DNA of 64,000 nucleotides from DATBLE01 sp963719325 (GTDB lineage Bacteria > Actinomycetota > Thermoleophilia > Gaiellales > Gaiellaceae), in the NCBI GenBank assembly GCA_963719325.1, contig CAVRBW010000003.1:165227-229226 (forward strand), written 5' to 3'. Of the stretch, positions 1 to 8,272 are shown in pieces. The notes under the pieces were generated by a model. The model was not told the DNA's origin and searched no databases. It was given only the letters and a program-made list of their open reading frames with translations. Numbering within the stretch: position 1 is the stretch's first letter; every line of letters begins with the position of its first letter. The position numbers and the translations under genes were made by a program.

Positions 1-556
1 CGAGCCGTCGCTCGATCGACGACTTCGGACGGTCTGGAACGAGCAGCGCGACCTCGCGCTTCGGCGACAGGCGAGCGATTTCGGCGCCGACACGAGAGCC
101 CGACGCGTACGGGTTCTCGCCGACGAACGCCAGTCGCGATCCGCCCGGAGGCGCGTCGATGTTGAACGCGACGAGCGGGATCCCCGCCCGCCCCGCGGCC
201 TCGAGCTGCTGTGCGAAGGCTCGTCCGTCGACGGCCGAGACCGCGATGCCGTCCGCCTTGCCGGCGATCGCCGCGCGCAGCGCCTTGACCGTCTCCTCGC
301 CGTTCCCGCGCGGCGATCCCGTCCACCGCACCGTGCACTTGCACAGCGCGGCTGCATCCTGAGCACCGAACTGCGTCGCGACGAAGAGCGGATCGAGCGT
401 GTTGTGACTGACGAAGACGAACCTCCATTGAGGGTGTCCGGCGAAGTCGCCTCCCCCGTCGGCGGCGAGTGCGCCGACGGGGCCGAGGAGCTGACCGAGC
501 GAGATGCCCGCCGCCCCCACTCCCGCATCGCGGAGGAAGCCTGCCCTGGTGATCAT
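1..556 (-). CDS. Sugar ABC transporter substrate-binding protein, N-terminal part (runs off the window)
   Basis: The reading frame opens with ATG at 556 and stays open to the left edge for 185 codons, so the C-terminus is missing. The start has arginines and a hydrophobic stretch (ITRAGFLRDAGVGAAGISLG) that looks like an export signal, possibly Tat-like. After that come features typical of periplasmic-binding-protein-like sugar receptors: FVFVSHNTLDPLF, a 'KADGIAVSAVDG' strand-loop and 'AGIPLVAFNIDAP'. It follows the dehydrogenase gene with a 4-base ATGA overlap, so the two are co-transcribed. The likely role is binding a monosaccharide outside the membrane for an ABC importer whose other genes lie outside the window. 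The substrate cannot be read from the sequence. Confidence 0.8.
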   Translation of the reverse strand, partial: MITRAGFLRDAGVGAAGISLGQLLGPVGALAADGGGDFAGHPQWRFVFVSHNTLDPLFVATQFGAQDAAALCKCTVRWTGSPRGNGEETVKALRAAIAGKADGIAVSAVDGRAFAQQLEAAGRAGIPLVAFNIDAPPGGSRLAFVGENPYASGSRVGAEIARLSPKREVALLVPDRPKSSIERRL

Positions 557-1572
557 CTCGCGAGATGCTCCAGGAGGATCTTGCCGACGATCCCGTTCCG
601 CTCGACCAGCAGGCGGAACGCCTCCTCGTAGCACTCGGCCGGGAAGCGATGCGTGACGACGGGACGGAAGTCGACCAAGCCGTCGCCGAGCAGGTCGACG
701 ACCTGACGCCAGATCGCGCTGGTGTAGCCGACGCTGCCGTGCAACTGGAGGTCGCGCAGCGCGAAACGGTCGGCGGGGAGGCACAGCTCACGCCCTTCGC
801 CGGCGATCCCGAGCAGGACGACGCGACCTCCTTCGCGCGGAAGCCGCGTGGCGAGCTCGACCGCGGGGACGGCTCCGGCAGTCTCGACGACCAGATCGAG
901 CTCGCCCTCGCGTGCCGCCGAGGCGGCAGAGACGTTCACCGTCTCGGTGGCGCCGAGCTGACGCGCGAACTCGAGCTCCTCGTCGCGGAGACCGTAGGCG
1001 ACGATGGCGCTCGGCGAGTAGAGGCGGGCGAGAACGATCGCCAGAGCGCCGAGCGTGCCCACACCGACCACGCCGACGGTCTCGCCCGGCCGGGGTCGCG
1101 CCCGGAGCAGCCCTTTCAGGACAACGGATGCCGGCTCGATCAGCACCGCCCCGTCGAGCGACACGCGCTCGGGCAATCGATGGACGACGCGGCGCGGCAC
1201 GACCACGAGCTCGCCGTAGCCGCCGCCGCGGGTGAAGCCGAGGCAGTCGTAGCTCTCGCACAGATGTGTGTCGCCGGCCCGGCAGCGCTTGCAGGCGCCG
1301 CAGTAGCAGAAGCCCTCGCAGACGACCCGGTCACCGAGATCGACGTCGTCGACGCCCTCCCCGATCGCCTCGACGACGCCGCTCCATTCGTGGCCGGGGA
1401 TGCACGGGTACCGCACCCAGCGGCGATCGAGCAGCCCCTCGGCCACGTCGAGGTCCGTGCGGCAGACGCCCGCCAGCCGGCTGCGTACGAGCACCTCCCC
1501 TGGGCCGCACGAAGGCTCTTCCACGTCGCGATAGGACACCTTGTGCGGCCGGTCGATCACCACCGCCTTCAC
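553..1572 (-). CDS. Zinc-dependent medium-chain alcohol/polyol dehydrogenase
   Basis: This 339-residue protein belongs to the MDR superfamily. The N-terminal GroES-like domain carries the catalytic zinc ligands in 'AGVCRTD' and 'PGHEWSGVVEAIGEGV', and a structural-zinc cysteine cluster (C-x2-C-x2-C-x7-C pattern around CGACKRCRAGDTHLC). The Rossmann motif is 'VGVVGVGTLGALA'. It probably oxidises a sugar alcohol, sugar or aldonate with NAD(P). It is the first gene of a leftward operon with the partial sugar-binding protein and is divergent from the sugar-kinase pair. Specificity (sorbitol, threonine, galactitol or arabinitol type) is not resolvable by eye. Confidence 0.85.
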   Translation of the reverse strand: MKAVVIDRPHKVSYRDVEEPSCGPGEVLVRSRLAGVCRTDLDVAEGLLDRRWVRYPCIPGHEWSGVVEAIGEGVDDVDLGDRVVCEGFCYCGACKRCRAGDTHLCESYDCLGFTRGGGYGELVVVPRRVVHRLPERVSLDGAVLIEPASVVLKGLLRARPRPGETVGVVGVGTLGALAIVLARLYSPSAIVAYGLRDEELEFARQLGATETVNVSAASAAREGELDLVVETAGAVPAVELATRLPREGGRVVLLGIAGEGRELCLPADRFALRDLQLHGSVGYTSAIWRQVVDLLGDGLVDFRPVVTHRFPAECYEEAFRLLVERNGIVGKILLEHLAR

Positions 1573-1688
1573 GCGGCCTAGTCTATTTCGCGGCTTCGTC
1601 CAGACGACTCGTCGAAGTCCCCCGGCCGGCGAGACGAGTATCGAACCACGATCTGGCCCGGGCGTCCGGGATCGACGAAACTGGGGCC

Positions 1689-3071
1689 ATGTTCGGGAAG
1701 ACGGTGACCGCGTCGAGACTTGAATCCCTGGCCGAGACGTTCGCCGGCTCCGAGTACGGCGACGCGGACTCGTTCTGCGAGTCGGTCGGCTCGAGCGCGT
1801 TCTTCCGAAGCGAGGACCCGATTGCCGTCGCCCGTGCCCCCGGACGTCTCGACGTGCTCGGCGGCATCGCCGACTACTCCGGATCGCTCGTGCTCGAGCT
1901 GCCGCTCGCGGCAGCCGCGCTGGCTGCGGCCCAGCTGGACGACGACGGATCGGTCGTCGCGGTCAGCGGTGACAGACGCACGGTGCTCGACGCGGACGAC
2001 CTGACGAGCACAGCGCTCGACGAGCTGGCGGCTCGCTTCACCGGGACGTCGGCGTGGGCCGCCTACGTGCTCGGGCCGATCGCTCTGTTCCTCCGCGAGG
2101 AGAACATCTCGGTCGACGGGCTGCGGATCCTCGTCTCCTCCGACGTTCCCGAGGCGAAAGGCGTCGGCTCCTCGGCGGCGATCGGAGTTGCCGCCCTGCA
2201 GGCGGTGGCGGCTTGCTTCAGCCGCGCGCCCGAGCCTCGGCGGCTGGCGCTCCTGAGCCAGCGGGCAGAGCAGCTGCTCGCGAGCGCGCCGTGCGGCTCG
2301 ATGGACCAGATGACGGCTGCCTACGGCGAGCAAGATCACCTGCTGCTCCTCCTCTGCCGTCCGGCCGAGATCGTGCGCTCGATTCCGCTGCCCCACCCGC
2401 TCGCCGTCTGGGGCATCGACTCGGGCGTCCATCACGCCGTCGCCGGCACCGCGTACAGGCGAGCCCGCTGCGCGGCGTTCATGGGGAAGGCTTTGCTCGG
2501 CTGTCGCGAGGAGTATCTGGCCGCAGTCGACCCCGCAGAGGTCGACGCCGAAGAGCTCCCGGAGCTGCTCACGGGTGCCGAGTTCCTCGCCCGGCACAGT
2601 GAGATCGACGATCCCGCCTGCCCGATCGACTCCGACGTCACCTATCCCGTTCGAGCCGCAACCATGTACCCGCTCGAGGAGCACCGCCGGGTGCAGGCGT
2701 TTGCCCACCTCCTCGAGCAACCGGTCACCGACCGCGGCGCTCGCTCGCTCGGCGAACTGATGTTCGAAGCCCACGACGGCTACACGCGCTGCGGACTCGG
2801 CTCACGGGCGACCGACGAGCTCGTCGAGGCGGTCCGCCGGGTGGGCTGGGAGGGTGGGCTTGCAGGTGCACGGGCAAGCGCCGGCGGCAGCGGGGGCACG
2901 GTCGTCGTCCTCGGGCACAGGGACGCGGAGCCGCTCGTCCGAACCATTGCCGCTCGGCTCGGAGCGGGATTCTTCGGCGGTTCGTCGTCCGGGGTCGCCG
3001 GCTTCGGCTCGAGGATGCTTCGAGCCGCTCACGGCCCCGTCCCCGCCCGTCGGCGAACGGCCGACGGATGA
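1689..3071 (+). CDS. GHMP-family sugar kinase resembling L-arabinokinase
   Basis: The ATG at 1689 gives 460 residues; the frame is open further upstream but that part is antisense to the dehydrogenase. Motif 1 (residues about 48-67) is RAPGRLDVLGGIADYSGSL, with GGIADYSG where galactokinases have GEHTDY. Motif 2 is 'KGVGSSAAIGVAAL' (about 157-170), followed by 'CGSMDQMTAAYGE' (about 202-214), 'WGIDSGVHHAV', 'LGELMFEAHDGYTRCGLGS' and the C-terminal 'ASAGGSGGTVVVLG'. From memory of the family, these match the kinase half of plant L-arabinokinase (ARA1), which makes L-arabinose 1-phosphate, better than they match GalK. It overlaps galK by 4 bases (ATGA). The function as an arabinose or galactose anomeric kinase is inferred. 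Confidence 0.75.
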   Translation: MFGKTVTASRLESLAETFAGSEYGDADSFCESVGSSAFFRSEDPIAVARAPGRLDVLGGIADYSGSLVLELPLAAAALAAAQLDDDGSVVAVSGDRRTVLDADDLTSTALDELAARFTGTSAWAAYVLGPIALFLREENISVDGLRILVSSDVPEAKGVGSSAAIGVAALQAVAACFSRAPEPRRLALLSQRAEQLLASAPCGSMDQMTAAYGEQDHLLLLLCRPAEIVRSIPLPHPLAVWGIDSGVHHAVAGTAYRRARCAAFMGKALLGCREEYLAAVDPAEVDAEELPELLTGAEFLARHSEIDDPACPIDSDVTYPVRAATMYPLEEHRRVQAFAHLLEQPVTDRGARSLGELMFEAHDGYTRCGLGSRATDELVEAVRRVGWEGGLAGARASAGGSGGTVVVLGHRDAEPLVRTIAARLGAGFFGGSSSGVAGFGSRMLRAAHGPVPARRRTADG

Positions 3072-4165
3072 GCGCCCTCGAGGTCTTCGCGCCGGCGCGA
3101 GTCAACCTGATCGGCGAGCACACCGACTACTCCGGCGGCCTCGTCCTGCCGGTGGCGATCGACCTCGGCGTCACCGTCCGCGGACGCCCGGACCCCGAGC
3201 GGATCCGCCTCCACTCCGAGTCATTCGGCGACACGGTCGTGCTCGGGGCAGACGGCTCGTCGAGCGAGCCCGTCTCGAGCTGGGGCCGGTATGCCGCCGC
3301 CGTCGCTTCTCTCCTCGCCGAACGCGGACGGCCACCGGACGGATTCGACGGCGTGATCACGTCCACCGTTCCGCCGGGCGCCGGCCTGTCGTCGTCCGCG
3401 GCGCTCGACGTCGCGATCGGGCTCGTGCTCTGCCGCGTCGCCGGGTTCGAGCTGGCGCCGATCGAGCTCGCCCGGGTGGCGCAGGCCGCCGAGCAGCGAG
3501 CGGTGGGAGTCCCGTGCGGATTGATGGACCCCGCGACGGCACTCCTCGGCCGGCGCGGAAGCGCGGTCCTCCTCGACTGCGGAACGGAGGAGCACCGCCC
3601 AGTGCCGCTCCCTGCCGGGCTCGCAATCGTCGTCCTCGACTCCGGTGTACGCCACGCACTCGCGGACTCCGGGTATGCGGACCGCCGTGCGGAGCTCGAG
3701 CGCGGACTGGTCGCCATCGGCGAGCGCCGCCCCACGCAGGTCACGCTCGCCGAGGCCGAAGAGGCAGCGGCAGCTGCCGGCCTCGACGACGTCGCCACGC
3801 GCAGGCTTCGACACGTCGTCTCCGAGAACGAGCGCGTCCGGCACTGCGTCGCGATCCTCGAGGCTCACGGCAAACTCGACCTCGACGCGCTCGGATCGTT
3901 GTTCAGGGAAGGACACGACAGTCTGCGGGACGACTTCGAGGTGTCGATCCCGGAGCTCGACCTCCTGGTCGACCTGGCCTACGAGTACGGCGCCGTCGCG
4001 GCGCGAATGACCGGCGGCGGCTTCGGCGGCTCCGTCGTGGCCCTGGTGGACGAGGCCCGGGCGAACAGGTTGACCGCCCAGGTCGCGGGTGCCTACTCGG
4101 CGCGCTCCGGCCGGACGGGCGCAACCTACGTGTGCACCGCGGTCGACGGGGCCGCTGTCCCTTGA
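3068..4165 (+). CDS. galK: Galactokinase
   Basis: This 365-residue GHMP kinase phosphorylates galactose at C1 with ATP in the Leloir pathway. The N-terminal signature is 'RVNLIGEHTDYSGG' (residues 11-24), the ATP-binding loop 'PPGAGLSSSAALD' and the C-terminal motif 'RMTGGGFGGSVVAL'. The Asp after CGLM ('VPCGLMDPATALLG') is the usual catalytic Asp position; DQ is more common there and this protein has DP. The length is close to the family norm. The start overlaps the stop of the arabinokinase-like gene, so they are translated together. A GalT homologue sits about 15 kb downstream on the other strand. Confidence 0.88.
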   Translation: MSALEVFAPARVNLIGEHTDYSGGLVLPVAIDLGVTVRGRPDPERIRLHSESFGDTVVLGADGSSSEPVSSWGRYAAAVASLLAERGRPPDGFDGVITSTVPPGAGLSSSAALDVAIGLVLCRVAGFELAPIELARVAQAAEQRAVGVPCGLMDPATALLGRRGSAVLLDCGTEEHRPVPLPAGLAIVVLDSGVRHALADSGYADRRAELERGLVAIGERRPTQVTLAEAEEAAAAAGLDDVATRRLRHVVSENERVRHCVAILEAHGKLDLDALGSLFREGHDSLRDDFEVSIPELDLLVDLAYEYGAVAARMTGGGFGGSVVALVDEARANRLTAQVAGAYSARSGRTGATYVCTAVDGAAVP

Positions 4166-4168
4166 GTT

Positions 4169-4185
4169 AGTAACAGACTGTTACT
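4169..4185. promoter_or_regulatory. 17-bp perfect palindrome between convergent genes
   Basis: AGTAACAG-A-CTGTTACT is a perfect 8-base inverted repeat around a single A, in the 24-base gap between galK and the convergent aldo/keto reductase. The one-base centre cannot form a normal terminator loop without opening several pairs. It could be a short bidirectional terminator or a protein-binding site. No U-rich tail is present on either side. Confidence 0.35.
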
Positions 4186-4189
4186 TGGC

Positions 4190-5170
4190 TCACCAGCGGT
4201 GGTGAACCTGCGGCGCGATCCGCTCGCGGTACAGCTCGGCGATCCTCGCCATCGTCGACGGAGGTAGCTCCGGAAGCGCCGCCGCGGCGGCGTTCTGCTG
4301 GGCCTGCTCCGTCGTCTTGGCGCCCGGAATGACCGTTGAGACCGCCTCGAACATCAGGATCCAGCGCAGCGCGAGCTGTGCCAGCGTCGCCCCGCCGGGG
4401 ACGAGGGCGCGAAGCTCCTCGACCACCTCCAGCCCGAGGTCGTAGTCGACCCCGGAGAAGGTCTCGCCGACGTCGAACTCCTCCCCATGGCGGTTGAAGG
4501 CGCGATGATCGTCCGCGGCGAAGGTCGAGTCGCGGCCGAACTTCCCGCTCAGGAGCCCGGAGGCGAGCGGGACGCGGACGATCACGCCGACGTCCCGCTC
4601 CCGGGCCTGGGCGAAGAAGGCCTCGGCGGGTCGCTGGCGGAAGACGTTGAAGATGATCTGGACGGTTGCGACGCCCGGGTACTCGATCGCCTTCAGCGCC
4701 TGCTCGACCTTCTCGACGCTGACGCCGTACGCGCGCACCAGCCCATCCTCGACCAGGCGGTCGCAGGCCTCGAAGACGGCAGGCGTGTAGTAGGCATCCC
4801 ACGGCGGGCAGTGCAGCTGGACGAGGTCGATCGTCTCGACCTCGAGGTTCTCCCGCGAGCGCTCGAGCCAGCTGCGCAGGTTCGCCTCCGAGTAGTTCTC
4901 CACCTCCTGCGCCACGCGCCGGCCGAACTTCGTCGCGACCACGAGCGGCTCGTCACGCTCCCGGAGGAGACGCGCGATCAGCCGCTCGGAGCGGCCGTCG
5001 CCGTAGACGTCCGCCGTGTCGATGAACGTCGTGCCGGCGTCGACGGCGGCGTGCAGCGCAGCGAGCGACCGAGCGTCGTCGGTCTCGCCCCACGAGCCGC
5101 CGATCGCCCAGGCGCCGAAGCCGATCTCGGAGACGTGCCGGCCGGTCTTCCCGAGCCGCCGATGCCGCAT
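4190..5170 (-). CDS. Aldo/keto reductase
   Basis: Start ATG at 5170, 326 residues. The frame continues upstream only as antisense of the permease. The AKR catalytic tetrad is visible as Asp and Tyr in 'FIDTADVYGDGRSE', Lys in 'VVATKFGRR' and His in 'LVQLHCPPWD'. The C-terminal NADP-binding segment is 'STVIPGAKTTEQAQQN'. It is the last gene of the sugar-transport operon, two bases after the permease stop. It probably oxidises or reduces the imported sugar or a derivative (compare aldose 1-dehydrogenases of the AKR fold), but the substrate is not known. Confidence 0.82.
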   Translation of the reverse strand: MRHRRLGKTGRHVSEIGFGAWAIGGSWGETDDARSLAALHAAVDAGTTFIDTADVYGDGRSERLIARLLRERDEPLVVATKFGRRVAQEVENYSEANLRSWLERSRENLEVETIDLVQLHCPPWDAYYTPAVFEACDRLVEDGLVRAYGVSVEKVEQALKAIEYPGVATVQIIFNVFRQRPAEAFFAQARERDVGVIVRVPLASGLLSGKFGRDSTFAADDHRAFNRHGEEFDVGETFSGVDYDLGLEVVEELRALVPGGATLAQLALRWILMFEAVSTVIPGAKTTEQAQQNAAAAALPELPPSTMARIAELYRERIAPQVHHRW

Positions 5171-5172
5171 CG

Positions 5173-6192
5173 TCACCGCTTGACGCGCTGCATGACGAAG
5201 GCTTGCATGATCAGGGCGATCACGATGACGGCGCCGTAGATCACCTGGGTGAGCAGCCCCGTCCACCCGATCGACACGATCCCCGGCTCGATCGCGCCGA
5301 TCACGAAGGCGCCGACGACAGTGCCGAAGATCGTGCCGCGGCCGCCGAAGATCGACGTGCCGCCGAGGAACACGGCGGCGATCGTGGGCAGCATCGCACC
5401 GCTCCCGACCGTCGGCCAGAAGTAGTTGCTCTCGAGCGTCGAGGCGATCCCGGCGAAGGCGGCGGACGCGCCGACCAGCGCGAAGACGGCGACTCGCACG
5501 CGGTCCGTGCGGACGCCCATCATCCGCGCGCTCTGCTCGTTGTCGCCGACGAGGTACACGTGCGCTCCGAAGCGGTGCCGGTTGAGCAGGACCCAGAGCA
5601 CGATCGCGATCCCGACCATCCAGATGAACTCGGCAGGGATGTAGCCCCAGAAGGCCCTTCCTGCGACGAGCTTGGTGACGAAGCCGCTCGCAAAATCGGT
5701 CCCGGCGCCCTTGCCGCCCGTTCCGTAGAGAACGATTCCGCCCCAGAAGAACCAACTCCCGATTGTCGCGACGAGTGAGGGGATGCCGAAGCGCACGACC
5801 ATGATCCCGTTCAGGAGCCCCACGCCCAGGCCGGCGCCGATGGCGGCGATCAAGCCGACCTCCGGCTGTCCGGTGGCGACGAAGACCCAGGCGCCGACCG
5901 CCATCACCGAGCCGAACGAGAGGTCGATCTCGCGCGCGATCACGACGACGGTCAGCGAGAGGGCGATGATCCCGGTGAGGGGAACGGTGGACATCAGCGA
6001 GCTGTAGATGTCGAAGTGGAGCCACGTGCCCGAGGCCCCGATGGTGAAGAGCGTCCACAGGGCGAGCGCCATCGCGACCGTGCCGGCTTGCAGTCCGTAC
6101 CTGCGCACGGACAAGAGATCGCGCAGCGACCGCCCGGCCGCAGCCGGGAGCGGTGCTCTGACGCCGCCCGGTGCCTCGTCGACCGTGGTCAT
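5173..6192 (-). CDS. Sugar ABC transporter permease (RbsC/XylH-like, CUT2 type)
   Basis: 339 residues from ATG 6192. It is very hydrophobic, with eight to ten predicted membrane segments. The cytoplasmic coupling region 'AREIDLSFGSVMAVGA' is typical of BPD_transp_2 permeases of the ribose/xylose/arabinose importers, as is 'GDNEQSARMMGV' further on. It overlaps the ATPase gene by 4 bases (ATGA). Together with the ATPase and the binding protein upstream it forms a complete monosaccharide importer. Adjacency to araA/araB/araD suggests L-arabinose or a related pentose as substrate. Confidence 0.88.
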   Translation of the reverse strand: MTTVDEAPGGVRAPLPAAAGRSLRDLLSVRRYGLQAGTVAMALALWTLFTIGASGTWLHFDIYSSLMSTVPLTGIIALSLTVVVIAREIDLSFGSVMAVGAWVFVATGQPEVGLIAAIGAGLGVGLLNGIMVVRFGIPSLVATIGSWFFWGGIVLYGTGGKGAGTDFASGFVTKLVAGRAFWGYIPAEFIWMVGIAIVLWVLLNRHRFGAHVYLVGDNEQSARMMGVRTDRVRVAVFALVGASAAFAGIASTLESNYFWPTVGSGAMLPTIAAVFLGGTSIFGGRGTIFGTVVGAFVIGAIEPGIVSIGWTGLLTQVIYGAVIVIALIMQAFVMQRVKR

Positions 6193-6965
6193 GCCGGCGA
6201 TCCCTGGAGCACGCCGGTCTCGGCGACGTGGCGCATCTGCTCGACGAGCTCGTGGACCGTCAGCTCCGCGGGCCTGAACTCGCCGGCGACGCGCCCGCGG
6301 TCGACGACGATCACGCGCTCGGCGACCTCGTGGACGTTGAAGATGTTGTGGTCGATGAAGATGCACGCCTTGCCGGCGGTCTTGATGCCCCGGACGAAGT
6401 CGAGCGTCTTCCTCGTCTCGGTCACGGACAGGCCCATCGTCGGCTCGTCGAGGATGACGAGCTCGGCCTCGAAGTGGAGGGCGCGCGCGATCGCGACCCC
6501 CTGGCGCTCGCCTCCGGACATCGAGCCGACGAACGATTCCGGTGTCACGGCCTTGGACGTGAACCGCAGGAACTCGCGCATGAGCGTCCCGGTCTCGGCG
6601 CGCATCGCGGGCACGTCGAGCAGACCCACTCGCGTCGTCCGCTCGCGGCCCATGAAGATGTTGCGCCAGAGCGACTGCTGGTCGGCGAGGGCGCGTTCCT
6701 GGTAGACGGTCTCGATCCCGAGGTCGCGGGCGCGCTGCACCGTCAGATGACCGACCGTCTTCCCCTTCCAGGCGATCGTGCCGCGGTCGGGGGCGTGAAA
6801 GCCGGTGACGATCTTGATCAGCGTCGACTTGCCCGCCCCGTTGTCGCCGAGCAGGCCGACGATCTCGTTCGTGCCGACCCGCAGGCTGACGTCCTCCAGC
6901 GCACGGACGCCGTCGAAGGACTTGGAGATCCCTTGCAGCTCGAGGAGGTTTGTCGTGGTGGCCAT
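6189..6965 (-). CDS. Sugar ABC transporter ATP-binding protein, single nucleotide-binding domain
   Basis: 258 residues. Walker A is 'GDNGAGKST', the signature is 'MSGGERQGVAIARAL', Walker B is 'LVILDEPTMGLS' and the switch His is in 'IFIDHNI'. Most CUT2 importers (RbsA, AraG, XylG) have two fused ATPase domains of about 500 residues. This is a single-domain version, as in FrcA-type systems, so it would work as a homodimer with the permease. It lies between the binding-protein gene and the permease in a leftward operon. Confidence 0.88.
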   Translation of the reverse strand: MATTTNLLELQGISKSFDGVRALEDVSLRVGTNEIVGLLGDNGAGKSTLIKIVTGFHAPDRGTIAWKGKTVGHLTVQRARDLGIETVYQERALADQQSLWRNIFMGRERTTRVGLLDVPAMRAETGTLMREFLRFTSKAVTPESFVGSMSGGERQGVAIARALHFEAELVILDEPTMGLSVTETRKTLDFVRGIKTAGKACIFIDHNIFNVHEVAERVIVVDRGRVAGEFRPAELTVHELVEQMRHVAETGVLQGSPA

Positions 6966-6977
6966 CGCTCTGAGTGT

Positions 6978-7009
6978 GGCAGAGGGCGGCCGGACGTCCG
7001 CCCTCTGCC
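6978..7009 (-). terminator. Strong intercistronic hairpin between binding protein and ATPase genes
   Basis: Arms GGCAGAGGGCGG (6978-6989) and CCGCCCTCTGCC (6998-7009) form a perfect 12-base stem with an 8-base loop. It sits in the 58-base gap between the stop of the substrate-binding gene and the start of the ATPase gene. No U-tract follows, so it is more likely an RNA-processing or 3'-end-protecting structure, or a partial terminator, that keeps binding-protein mRNA in excess over transporter mRNA. Confidence 0.6.
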
Positions 7010-7023
7010 GCGGTCGGTTCGTG

Positions 7024-8049
7024 CTAGCGGATCAGCCTGTTGACGAGGGGCACGAGCGGCCCGACGTTTGACTTGTTGATGATCCCCGACCCGGTGTCGA
7101 TGTAGAGCCCGGCGAACTTGTAGACCTTCGTCAGGCACGTCTGGACGATCGGCAGGTAACCCTGCAGCCACTCCTGCTGGTCGAGGATGAGGTCGGTCCA
7201 GCCGCCCTGGATCGCCTTGATCGTCGCCGGTGACATGTCGAAGCCGGCGATGCTGAGCGAGCTCGCGCTCTTGTGCGCAGCCTTCAGGTAGGTCTCGGCA
7301 GTCGCAGTCAGGCCGCCGTGGTCGGTGACGACCAGCTTCACGTCCGGATGCGAGCTGACGTAGGCGGTGAAGGTCGGCACGCCTGCGGTCGGATCGGCGT
7401 TCGTCTGCTTGTTGATCTCGATGTAGTCGACCTTCAGACCCGCCTTCTTCAGAGCGTCGATTGCGCCCTTGGTGCGCTCGCCGCGGGTCGGCTGCGAGAG
7501 CAGGCCCCAGACCATCGCCCGGTCGCCCTTCTTCAGGTGCAGCTGGGAGACGGACGCCTCGCCGAGCAGGTAGCCCGAGTCGTAGAGGTTCTGGCCGACG
7601 TAGCCGAAGCCCTTCGCCTGGTACTTCTTGAACAGCGTCGGCAGCTCGGTGTTCTGGCTCGTGACGATGATGCCCTTCGCCTCGGCTTTGTCGACCCATG
7701 TCTTCAGGGCCGCGTCACCCGGATGCCCCATGACGGCGATGCCGGCAGGGTTGGTGGCGATCGCCGACTTGAACTGGCTGACCATCGTCTCGGGATCCCA
7801 GTTCGACCACACGTATCGGACGTTGGCCCCGAGATCAGCAGCGGCCTGCTTCGCGCCGTTGTAGACGTTGACGGCGAAGACGCCGCCGGCCGGCCCGCCG
7901 GGGAAGAAGACGATCTTCTGACCGGAGCACCATTTGCCGGCGTACGGCGAGGCCGACCCGTTGCTCGCGACACCGAGGAACAGGGCCGCGACCAGGGCAA
8001 CGACCGCGGCCGCCGCGGGCAGAGCGGCGATTCGCAGTACTCGTTTCAC
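7024..8049 (-). CDS. Sugar ABC transporter substrate-binding protein
   Basis: Start GTG at 8049, chosen because AAGGAGGGA lies just upstream and the first residues form a Sec signal peptide (KRVLRIAALPAAAAVVALVA, then cleavage near NGSASPYAG). 341 residues. The mature part has periplasmic-binding-protein fold features: 'VFAVNVYNGAKQAAADLG', 'TNPAGIAVMGHPGDA', 'AKGIIVTSQNTELP' and 'HPDVKLVVTDHGGLTA'. It is the first gene of the importer operon and would be the extracellular receptor. The divergent DeoR gene probably controls it. Confidence 0.88.
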   Translation of the reverse strand: MKRVLRIAALPAAAAVVALVAALFLGVASNGSASPYAGKWCSGQKIVFFPGGPAGGVFAVNVYNGAKQAAADLGANVRYVWSNWDPETMVSQFKSAIATNPAGIAVMGHPGDAALKTWVDKAEAKGIIVTSQNTELPTLFKKYQAKGFGYVGQNLYDSGYLLGEASVSQLHLKKGDRAMVWGLLSQPTRGERTKGAIDALKKAGLKVDYIEINKQTNADPTAGVPTFTAYVSSHPDVKLVVTDHGGLTATAETYLKAAHKSASSLSIAGFDMSPATIKAIQGGWTDLILDQQEWLQGYLPIVQTCLTKVYKFAGLYIDTGSGIINKSNVGPLVPLVNRLIR

Positions 8050-8272
8050 CCTTGCTCCCTCCTTCTCGCCTCGCCGTGGTTGACGGCGCAGGCGCGCCCG
8101 AACGCGCATGCATGCACCTTCGGGATCGAAGATTTATTGACCAGCACGAGGATAGTACGCTTCGAAATAGAAAGCAACCGAGGTCAGAGTTGGGCAAAAT
8201 TCGGCCTATACAAGCGACATGCCAAGACGTTGTGTTTCGGAATCGTAGTAGTATCGTTGCGATTCAGAAGCT
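8050..8272. promoter_or_regulatory. Divergent promoter region with candidate operators
   Basis: This 223-base gap separates the importer operon (leftward) from the DeoR/araA operon (rightward) and is clearly more AT-rich than its surroundings from about 8125 to 8272. An inverted repeat GAATCG (8240-8245) / CGATTC (8260-8265) lies just before the regulator start and could be an autoregulatory site. A second AT-rich stretch with TTCGAAATAGAAAG (8161-8174) could serve the leftward promoter. DeoR-family regulators usually bind such repeats in front of the operon they control; the assignments are inference. Confidence 0.45.
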
